Assembly: GCA_902594275.1 (NCBI GenBank)
Contig: CACJLQ010000014.1
Location: forward strand, 1 to 33,943
Direction: 5' to 3'
Origin: an uncultured Litorivicinus sp.
GTDB taxonomy: Bacteria; Pseudomonadota; Gammaproteobacteria; Pseudomonadales; Litorivicinaceae
DNA length: 33,943 nucleotides
Shown here: positions 1 through 6,510 of the stretch, piece by piece
Position numbering within the stretch: position 1 is the stretch's first letter
Layout: every line of letters begins with the position of its first letter
Notes under the pieces: model-generated
Told to the model about the DNA's origin: nothing
Seen by the model: only the letters and a program-made list of their open reading frames with translations
Database searches by the model: none
Translations under genes and position numbers: made by a program

Positions 1-170
1 TGACCATGGAAGAGATGCGCGATGGTTTTGATAGCGAAGCCTTGACGGAGGACACACTGACCATGGAGGAGCTGGGCGATGGTTTTGATAGCGACGCCTT
101 GACGGAGGACACACTGACCATGGAAGAGCTGGGCGATGGTTTTGATAGCGATGCCTTGACGGAGGACACG
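1..170 (+). repeat. Three tandem 57-bp coding repeats
   Basis: Units run 1-57, 58-114 and 115-170 and begin with tgaccatggaggagctgggc or a close variant. They differ by only a few substitutions, for example gatgcgc for gctgggc in unit 1. The period is a multiple of three and keeps the reading frame. The array is cut by the window edge, so its copy number is unknown. Confidence 0.9.
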
Positions 171-194
171 CCAAAGACGGATGAGTCAACATAG
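1..194 (+). CDS. C-terminal end of an acidic tandem-repeat protein (5' end outside the window)
   Basis: This is an open frame that enters from the left edge and stops at 192-194. It consists of three near-identical 19-residue units of the form TLTMEELGDGFDSDALTED, followed by a short tail PKTDEST. The first bases already read in phase with the repeat (Leu-Thr before the Met at position 6), so the ATG at 6 is probably internal and the protein is likely longer. The units are strongly acidic, with no membrane segment or known catalytic motif. I do not recognise the family. It lies on the same strand, 185 bp upstream of the TOBE gene, and nothing in the visible part ties it to the T6SS. Confidence 0.55.
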   Translation, partial: TMEEMRDGFDSEALTEDTLTMEELGDGFDSDALTEDTLTMEELGDGFDSDALTEDTPKTDEST

Positions 195-379
195 AGTATG
201 AGCGTCGATGTGCAGCCACCTGATGTATCGGTGGTAAAAAAATCGCAACGCAATTGAATGCTTGATGATCGATTCGATTAAGATAAGTTTGTCGCTTATT
301 TAAGTTTTTGGATTGTGCGTGTTTCCAGTGATATCCGCTGCATACAGCCGGCGCAAAACGGCAGTCGGGACTGTTTTAG

Positions 380-697
380 ATGAGACCGCTTGCACGCGTA
401 TCTTACTCTAGGTACGATCCAATGAGCCGGGTTTTTGTCACAGGTAGAAGAATCGTGAAACACGTACCAATCTCTGCGAAAAATCAGGTCGAAGGCAGAA
501 TAAAATCACTTGAGCCAGGCCCGAGTTCGTGCATGGTTGAAGTTGATCTGTTTGATGAGCAAACGGGAAAATCGGTCTATGCATCTATTCCTGTTGATCA
601 GGTTGATGAATTGGATTTAAAAATCAACGACTTAGTTGTCGTGGTATTCCCAGCCAGTGCTGTTTTGATAGGTAAATCGTCGTTATCGCTAAAGTAA
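380..697 (+). CDS. Small TOBE/Mop-domain (molbindin-like) protein
   Basis: The C-terminal ~70 residues match the molybdate/pterin-binding TOBE (Mop) fold. The run begins ISAKNQVEGRIKSLEPG, followed by an acidic beta strand (VEVDLFD), then DQVDELDLKINDLVVVV and ASAVLIGK. The order of ISxxN, K...G, D.V..L.L..D.V and a terminal A..V.I strand is that of stand-alone molbindins and of the ModE/ModC C-terminus. No DNA-binding or ATPase domain is attached. The ATG at 422 (MSRVFVTGRR, about 91 aa, with a purine-rich taggt upstream) may be the true start; the ATG at 380 has no clear ribosome site. In the family, oligomers bind molybdate or tungstate in the cytoplasm. It sits 65 bp before tssB on the same strand. 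A link to secretion is unproven. Confidence 0.72.
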   Translation: MRPLARVSYSRYDPMSRVFVTGRRIVKHVPISAKNQVEGRIKSLEPGPSSCMVEVDLFDEQTGKSVYASIPVDQVDELDLKINDLVVVVFPASAVLIGKSSLSLK

Positions 698-762
698 ATA
701 CTTATTAAGTTGTGTGGATATTTGATATGTCCACTGAGAACCTCAAAGGGGAGGACTACAAG

Positions 763-1347
763 ATGAATAATAGTCGTCAGGGATGGGTCGGCCGCAATAG
801 ACCGCCTAGAGTACAGATCACCTATGATGTAGAGATCGGGGATGCGGTCGAGAAGAAAGAACTTCCGTTCGTAGTGGGGGTGATGAGTGATTTGTCTGGG
901 CAGCCTGCTGAGCCTCTACCGAAACTTAAGAATCGACGATTTGTCGAAATAGATCGAGACAACTTTAGTGAGGTAATGGACAGCATGTCACCAAGGTTGG
1001 ATTTATCCGTACGCGATACGCTAAAGGGTTCGGGAAATTTAAAGATAGAGCTTGGTTTTAAATCTATGGATGATTTCCACCCCGAATCAATTGTAGAGCA
1101 AGTGCCTCGGCTGAAAAAATTATTAGAAGCGAGAGGGCAGCTCAGAGATTTACTTGCAAAGCTTGACGGAAACGATGAACTCGATTCTGTGCTAGAGCAG
1201 ATAGTATCGAATACTGACGAATTGAAAAAAGTCCAGGCAGAAGCTGCGGATGGTGGTTCTGCTGACAATCAAGCTGGTGCGCCCGCTAAGGACTCCAAAA
1301 AAGAAAAAAAGGGAAAGGTGACGATAAGGGGGACACCGAGTAGGTGA
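763..1347 (+). CDS. tssB: TssB, small subunit of the T6SS contractile sheath (VipA/ImpB)
   Basis: This protein pairs with TssC to form the cytoplasmic contractile sheath that drives the Hcp tube. The sequence carries the family hallmarks: NRPPRVQITYDVE near the N-terminus, LPFVVGVMSDLSGQ, FVEIDRDNFSEVM, LGFKSMDDFHPE and VPRLKKLLEAR. The frame is open from 712 (GTG), but ATG 763 has a strong ribosome site (ggggagg, 8 nt spacing), so I place the start there, giving 194 aa. The usual length is about 165-170 aa. The excess is a Lys/Ala/Asp-rich, probably disordered tail of about 40 residues after the conserved core. It is the first gene of the T6SS operon, with tssC starting 9 bp downstream. Confidence 0.96.
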   Translation: MNNSRQGWVGRNRPPRVQITYDVEIGDAVEKKELPFVVGVMSDLSGQPAEPLPKLKNRRFVEIDRDNFSEVMDSMSPRLDLSVRDTLKGSGNLKIELGFKSMDDFHPESIVEQVPRLKKLLEARGQLRDLLAKLDGNDELDSVLEQIVSNTDELKKVQAEAADGGSADNQAGAPAKDSKKEKKGKVTIRGTPSR

Positions 1348-1356
1348 AGAAAGGAC

Positions 1357-2844
1357 ATGGCTACAGAAAATGTAAAACAAACTGAACAAATTGAAGGCGT
1401 TACCCCCGGAGGAGTTCTAGAAAAGATCATCCAAGAGGGCAACATGATAGCTGAACCATCGCAAGGTATGTACGCAAAGCAGATGCTAGGTCAACTGGCG
1501 ACACAAATTCTCGATGAGGGGATGGTTACAGCGCCAGATGCAGGCGTGGTAGCAGCCATTAACGATCGAGTGGCAGAGATAGACAGGCAACTGAGTGATC
1601 AATTGAATGCGATTATGCATGATCAAGCGTTTCAGAACCTGGAATCACGGTGGCGTGGCTTATCAGATTTTGTGTTCGGAACTGAGACATCCAGTCGCCT
1701 AAAAATCCGTGTATTGAATGTGTCGCAAGCTGAACTTCTCAAAGATCTGGAGTCAGCAGTTGATTATGATCAATCGGTTCTTTTTAAAAAGGTTTATGAG
1801 GATGAGTACGGGACGTTGGGTGGGTTTCCATATTCAGCATTGATTGGAGATTTTTATTTTGGGCGTCATCCGCAGGATGTAGCCCTTTGCAGAAGGATTT
1901 CCGAGGTTGCTTCCGCGGCTCATGCACCATTTATCGCGTCAAGCTCACCAAAATTATTCGATATGAAATCTTGGACCGAACTAGCGGTGCCGAGAGATTT
2001 ATCTAAAATTTTTGAGAGCGCAGAGGTTATTCCGTGGAAGAGCTTCAGAGAATCGGAAGATTCAAGATATTGCACCTTAGTTCTTCCACGATATGCATCA
2101 CGGCTACCTTATGGTGAGGCCACTAATCCAGTCGAACAGTTCGCTTTCGAAGAAGCTGTGGATGGCAGCGATCATGATGCTTACCTTTGGTCAAATATGG
2201 CCTATCAACTGGGCTTAAAAATGACAGACGCCTTCGCAAAGTATGGTTGGACTACTGCAATTCGTGGCGTAGAGGGCGGTGGAAAAATTTCGGATCTTCC
2301 GGCTCACACGTTCACCACTGACGAAGGGGATATAGCGTTGAAATGTCCCACGGAAACTTTGATTACAGACCGTCGAGAAAAAGAGCTTAATGATTTAGGG
2401 TTTTGCGCGGCTGTGAGTGCGAAGGGGACAAATTTTGCTGCATTTTTCAGTGGCCAAACCGTGAACAAGCCGATCGTATACAACACCGATTCAGCGAACG
2501 CCAACGCAAAATTATCCGCGCGACTTCCGTACATAATGGCTGCCAGTCGGTTTGCCCATTATTTGAAAGTAATGATGCGCGATAAAATAGGGAGTTTCGA
2601 GTCGCAGGACACAATCGCTAATTATCTGAATAATTGGATCGCGGACTATGTTCTGCTCGACGATGCAGCCTCGCAAGAGACTAAAGCGAGGTTCCCTCTG
2701 AGGGAGGCTCGGGTGGACGTATTCGAAGTTGCTGGGAGTCCGGGCGCTTACACGGCCACGGTGTTTCTTCGCCCACATTTCCAATTGGAAGAAATAACGG
2801 CGTCCATCCGACTCGTCGCGGAGTTACCTGCACCGGCGGCCTAA
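1357..2844 (+). CDS. tssC: TssC, large subunit of the T6SS contractile sheath (VipB/ImpC)
   Basis: 495 aa, the usual length. It contains the conserved FQNLESRWRGL segment (about residues 92-102), the inner-domain region GTLGGFPYSALIGDFYF, a PWKSFRESEDSRY stretch, and the C-terminal RFAHYLKVMMRDKIGSF motif (about 398-414). TssC wraps the Hcp tube as the sheath's main body together with TssB and is recycled by ClpV. It follows tssB by 9 bp, with aagga just before the ATG. It looks intact. Confidence 0.97.
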   Translation: MATENVKQTEQIEGVTPGGVLEKIIQEGNMIAEPSQGMYAKQMLGQLATQILDEGMVTAPDAGVVAAINDRVAEIDRQLSDQLNAIMHDQAFQNLESRWRGLSDFVFGTETSSRLKIRVLNVSQAELLKDLESAVDYDQSVLFKKVYEDEYGTLGGFPYSALIGDFYFGRHPQDVALCRRISEVASAAHAPFIASSSPKLFDMKSWTELAVPRDLSKIFESAEVIPWKSFRESEDSRYCTLVLPRYASRLPYGEATNPVEQFAFEEAVDGSDHDAYLWSNMAYQLGLKMTDAFAKYGWTTAIRGVEGGGKISDLPAHTFTTDEGDIALKCPTETLITDRREKELNDLGFCAAVSAKGTNFAAFFSGQTVNKPIVYNTDSANANAKLSARLPYIMAASRFAHYLKVMMRDKIGSFESQDTIANYLNNWIADYVLLDDAASQETKARFPLREARVDVFEVAGSPGAYTATVFLRPHFQLEEITASIRLVAELPAPAA

Positions 2845-2861
2845 TTTAGAGGAGAAAATCT

Positions 2862-3356
2862 ATGGCAGATAATATAGTTCTGGACATACAGTCAATTCCG
2901 GGCGAAAGCAAGATGAAAGGATACGAGAAGAAGATAGTTCTTGTGTCTTACTCTGCGTCAATGGCGCAGCCAATGACGAGTGATCCGGCTAACACATCTC
3001 GTACTCTTGGGAGACCCACTGTATCAGAAATTCAATGCTCCAAAGTGTGTGACAGTGCAAGCACGCCCTTGATGAAAGCATGTCTAGGTGGTACTGACTT
3101 AGGAGATGTAGAGTTGCATATCTTCAGGGTTACATCAGGGTCTGATTTATCCCATGAGCTGATGATGACCTATACTCTGAGCAACGCCATGATTTCGAGT
3201 CATACGGTATCTGGCGGTGGCAACGATGTTCCTTATGAAACTTTTTCCATAAATTACACGAAGATTTCGATCGATTATTTCGTGCAGGACGAAACAGGTA
3301 AGAAACAAGGAACCCTGCCAGCTTCTTATGATATGGCGACTGGCGAAGCCACTTAG
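2862..3356 (+). CDS. hcp: Hcp (TssD), T6SS inner tube protein
   Basis: 164 aa, matching the usual Hcp length. The N-terminus ADNIVLDIQSIPGESK, the early beta strand KKIVLVSYSAS, and the C-terminal pattern YETFSINYTKISIDYFVQDE followed by GTLPASYDM are typical of the hexameric-ring fold. Hcp stacks into the tube inside the TssBC sheath and chaperones small effectors. A good ribosome site (gaggag) lies 7-8 nt before the ATG. There is no C-terminal toxin extension. Confidence 0.95.
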   Translation: MADNIVLDIQSIPGESKMKGYEKKIVLVSYSASMAQPMTSDPANTSRTLGRPTVSEIQCSKVCDSASTPLMKACLGGTDLGDVELHIFRVTSGSDLSHELMMTYTLSNAMISSHTVSGGGNDVPYETFSINYTKISIDYFVQDETGKKQGTLPASYDMATGEAT

Positions 3357-3373
3357 AGAGGCGGGGATAGGTT

Positions 3374-3790
3374 GTGCAAACTCACTTCAAAGCATCAACA
3401 GTTCCCCTTCTCTTTCGCGTCTTAAATCCTCAATTATCTAACGATCATAGATTTGCTTTGACAACCATTGAGAGTGAGCTCGACAGGTTGTTTAACACCA
3501 GATCACGAGTATCTATGGAAGATTACGAGGATCTTGGGAATACCATATTCGGGTATGGCATCCCTGACTTTAGTCATGTCTCTCCTAATGATCCTATAGC
3601 CGCTGCAAATCTTACAAAGATCATCGAATTGGCGGTGCGGTTTCACGAGCCACGAGTAATAGATCCGCATGTGAAAATTACAGGACTTGCCTCTGAAGCG
3701 TCATTATCAATTATTCTCGAGGGTGACGTTTCGGTTGAAGATCAGAGGGTGAGATTGAAGTTTTTTGGTCCCGATAAACTATTTCAATAA
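3374..3790 (+). CDS. tssE: TssE, gp25-like T6SS baseplate protein
   Basis: 138 aa, with the gp25/lysozyme-like baseplate signature: a SMEDYEDLGNTIFGYGIPDF segment, then IIELAVRFHEPRVIDPHVK, which carries the conserved FEPR-like motif as FHEPR. It starts at a GTG (3374), preceded by ggggatagg. TssE forms part of the cytoplasmic baseplate wedge with TssF, TssG and TssK, where sheath polymerisation begins. It sits 17 bp after hcp and 6 bp before tssF. Confidence 0.92.
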   Translation: MQTHFKASTVPLLFRVLNPQLSNDHRFALTTIESELDRLFNTRSRVSMEDYEDLGNTIFGYGIPDFSHVSPNDPIAAANLTKIIELAVRFHEPRVIDPHVKITGLASEASLSIILEGDVSVEDQRVRLKFFGPDKLFQ

Positions 3791-3796
3791 CGGTTT

Positions 3797-5587
3797 ATGC
3801 AAGAGATTCTTCCGTATTATTTGAGAGAAATGGCGTATTTGAAGAAGTCAGGCCGTGATTTCGCTCGTCGGTTCCCAGGTGTGGCCTCTGCGTTGGACTT
3901 TGGTCCTGACGGTTCACGTGACCCGCACGTGAAACAATTACTGGAAGCTTTTGCGTTTCTCACTGCAAGGGTTCAGCGCAATATTGACGAGTCTTTAGGG
4001 GATCTAGCCGGGTCAATACTTGAAACATTGGCACCCTCGTTTGTCCGGCCGCTTCCAGCAATTTCTATATTGCAAATGAGTTTAAATAACGAACAAGGCA
4101 AGGTGACCAATGGATTTGCTGTAAGATCCGAGTCCGAATGTTACACCAAAGCTATCTCTGGAACTGAGGTTCGGTTCAGGACGTGTTGGGGTACTTTGCT
4201 TTGGCCTTTGAAACTTCGAAGATCCCGTATCGTGGAACTTTCGCATCTTGGAATCACGGGCGGGATACCCGCTGGTACGATGGGCCTAGCTCTTGATCTT
4301 GAGATGACTGATGGAACTACGCTTGATACGCTAAACATCTCGGAGTTGGATATTTATTTTGATGGAGAGTTACAAAATATTGATCAAGTTCGATCTGCTA
4401 TTGTCAGTCGAAGACAGCAAGCAATCTGGATGTCTGACGACACAGGTACTTTTGTCCGAGTTGATGGGGCGCTAGTTGACGAAATCGGATTTGACAGAGA
4501 GCAATCCCTCTATCCAGTAGCTTCACCGGCAGATATTCCATTCAGCCTAGTGAGATCATACGCGGCCTTCCCCAGAGCATTTAACTTTCTACGAATCAAA
4601 TCGGTAGGCCAATTCGAGTGTAACAGTACGGTCACAACGCTTGTGATTGCTCTTGAACGACCGGTCTCGACGAAATTGGGTGATTTTGAGGTACGGCTAG
4701 GTTGCGTTCCTATCGTGAATTTGTTTAAACGGACTAGTGAGCCAATCGACGTCGATGGATCGTCGCATGAGTTTCTGCTGCATGGCGATCTTCAAACGGC
4801 GAGGAGTGAGGAGGTTTACTCAGTTAATTCGGTGAATCGTGTGGCGGGTAGTGAGGGTAGTTTGGATTCTATGCCAGCCTTGGGCCGCATGACCCTTGAA
4901 TCTATCAATGAGCAAATGTTTTGGACAGTACGCAGAGCAGTGAGCGTGCGAAACGGGCTTACAGGAAGCGATACCTTCATTGGATTTGTAAACGCAAAAT
5001 TACATCCGACGTCTCCAAGAGATAGAGTCATTTATGCGGATTTACTATGTTCCAATCGGTCATTTGCAGAGCAATTGTCATCTCAAATGGATGTTTTAAT
5101 GGACGGTGGTGTCAAGAATATTAACGCATCCATTATTCATACACCTTCTGCCGGCATTGGCGGTGCACTTGATCAGACTAAGATCCTAAAGTACTTGGGG
5201 TTTCTTAATACAAACCGTCAAACTATTTTTAATCTCGTGGAAGATGATAATGGTGAGCGATTTAAACTTTTTTTGAATACGATTGTAGACAGCAACCCGT
5301 TCTTTGCTAGCCAAGTAGGAGGTATTTTGGGAGTCCAGGCGTCATCTGGCGTTTATCCGTTAATTGCTGAACGAAATCGATTTGGACTTTGCAGTGGAAT
5401 TGATTTGACGATTGATGTTGATACCAGAGCATTTGCGGGTGGCTCTTTATTAGTTTTTGGATCGGTGCTGTCCCATGCCCTTGCTCATTTCGTAAATGTG
5501 AATAGTTTCGTCCGTTTGAGAGTAGAAAGTGAAGGACAAAAGGTACACGAATGGAGCCCGATGACCGGTTATCAGACAATAATTTAA
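3797..5587 (+). CDS. tssF: TssF, T6SS baseplate wedge protein (ImpG/VasA)
   Basis: 596 aa. The N-terminus ILPYYLREMAYLKKSGRDFA, then DPHVKQLLEAFAFLTARV and LETLAPSFVRPLPA, is characteristic of the family. A C-terminal GLCSGIDLTIDVDTRAFAG segment also matches. TssF forms the wedge with TssG and TssE. Its 3' end overlaps tssG by 37 bp, implying coupled translation. The start at 3797 has only a weak ribosome site, and 6 nt separate it from the tssE stop, so reinitiation is likely. Confidence 0.95.
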   Translation: MQEILPYYLREMAYLKKSGRDFARRFPGVASALDFGPDGSRDPHVKQLLEAFAFLTARVQRNIDESLGDLAGSILETLAPSFVRPLPAISILQMSLNNEQGKVTNGFAVRSESECYTKAISGTEVRFRTCWGTLLWPLKLRRSRIVELSHLGITGGIPAGTMGLALDLEMTDGTTLDTLNISELDIYFDGELQNIDQVRSAIVSRRQQAIWMSDDTGTFVRVDGALVDEIGFDREQSLYPVASPADIPFSLVRSYAAFPRAFNFLRIKSVGQFECNSTVTTLVIALERPVSTKLGDFEVRLGCVPIVNLFKRTSEPIDVDGSSHEFLLHGDLQTARSEEVYSVNSVNRVAGSEGSLDSMPALGRMTLESINEQMFWTVRRAVSVRNGLTGSDTFIGFVNAKLHPTSPRDRVIYADLLCSNRSFAEQLSSQMDVLMDGGVKNINASIIHTPSAGIGGALDQTKILKYLGFLNTNRQTIFNLVEDDNGERFKLFLNTIVDSNPFFASQVGGILGVQASSGVYPLIAERNRFGLCSGIDLTIDVDTRAFAGGSLLVFGSVLSHALAHFVNVNSFVRLRVESEGQKVHEWSPMTGYQTII

Positions 5588-6510
5588 TACGCGAACTACA
5601 ATTAAATATACGAAAGTATCGTTTTTTTCAGTTCTACCGGCTGCTCAGCTCAACAGTGAGTAGATCTCAAGTCGAGTTTGCTGCAGTTAATCAATACAAT
5701 TTTTCCACCAGCGATATTCGAGCATTAAAGTGGGATGCACTTAGAAAACTTTGGACGGTAGAGACTACGGCCTTCGGTCTGTTTTCTAGTTCAGCCTTTT
5801 TGCCAACATCGTTTCCAGAAGTCTTTGAACCATATGGAAAAGTTCAAAGAAATGCGGCACAAGGGTTTCTAGCTAATTTTGAGACGCGACTCGTAAATTT
5901 ATTTTATGACTCCAAAGCCAGATATGACTCAGCATTGCTTGAACAGCCAGAAGATCACGCTTGGATCCAAGCAGTGCGATCTTTGTCGCACAGTTCGTCT
6001 GATAATAATTACTTGGAATTAAGCTGGTTTGAGAGCACGGGGCGCACTAATCGGTCGGTTTCAGCATTTGAATGGATTTGTAATCAGATGATCCCGTTCA
6101 GGATCACAATTTCTTCTTTAGATGGTGGATACTCAGAGGCTCCCGAGATGGTTAGGGCTAGGTTGGGCGGCAGCGGATTTTATAAAACTCTAGGCCGCAG
6201 GATTTGGTTACAAGACGCTGAGGTGGTAATAAATGTTAATGAAATAGCTGTTCTTGATATATTGCGGTTCCTACCTACGGGTGATTTATACCGAGATGTG
6301 GTCGCATTAGGTCGTAAGTTCTTTGGTCAATTCCCAAGAATCTGTTTCAAGTTAAGGTTAGAACGCCAAACTCAGTTCCCTCAGGAACTTGGTCTCGGAA
6401 GCCATGAACTACTTCTTGGCAGAACTACCTTCATCTCAGGATCCGTACTTTCTGCAAGGCCGATAAAGATTAATACGGTGGTAACTCGAGAAGCAGAGAA
6501 TGGATATTGA
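5551..6510 (+). CDS. tssG: TssG, T6SS baseplate wedge protein (ImpH/VasB)
   Basis: 319 aa, within the family's range. The N-terminal NIRKYRFFQFYRLLSS corresponds to the conserved opening helix that contains FFQ..RLL. The C-terminal half has GDLYRDVVALGRKFFGQFP and a final LGRTTFISGSVLSARP region like the family's TxLG..a.lG tail. It is translated from an ATG inside tssF (purine-rich aaaagg 8 nt upstream) and overlaps clpV by 11 bp. It works with TssE, TssF and TssK in the baseplate. Confidence 0.93.
   Translation: MEPDDRLSDNNLIRELQLNIRKYRFFQFYRLLSSTVSRSQVEFAAVNQYNFSTSDIRALKWDALRKLWTVETTAFGLFSSSAFLPTSFPEVFEPYGKVQRNAAQGFLANFETRLVNLFYDSKARYDSALLEQPEDHAWIQAVRSLSHSSSDNNYLELSWFESTGRTNRSVSAFEWICNQMIPFRITISSLDGGYSEAPEMVRARLGGSGFYKTLGRRIWLQDAEVVINVNEIAVLDILRFLPTGDLYRDVVALGRKFFGQFPRICFKLRLERQTQFPQELGLGSHELLLGRTTFISGSVLSARPIKINTVVTREAENGY

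Noticed and set aside
1..170. Possible CRISPR or non-coding repeat array
   Set aside because: The repeats are contiguous without spacers, have a 57-bp period and keep an open reading frame.
212..238. Stem ccacc-tgatgtatc-ggtgg followed by an A-run, possible terminator
   Set aside because: A T-run is needed after the stem. Here it is A on the + strand, and on the - strand the T-run precedes the stem.
254..284. ttgaat ... taagat as a promoter for the TOBE gene or T6SS operon
   Set aside because: The 19-bp spacing and imperfect boxes are no better than chance in this AT-rich stretch.
712..762. Longer tssB beginning at GTG 712 or ATG 727
   Set aside because: ATG 763 has a strong ribosome site (ggggagg), and the extra residues do not resemble TssB.
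822..1268. 148-codon antisense frame in tssB, and similar long antisense frames in clpV, vgrG and the dioxygenase
   Set aside because: These are shadows of strongly coding + strand genes, with Ser/Arg-rich unnatural composition.
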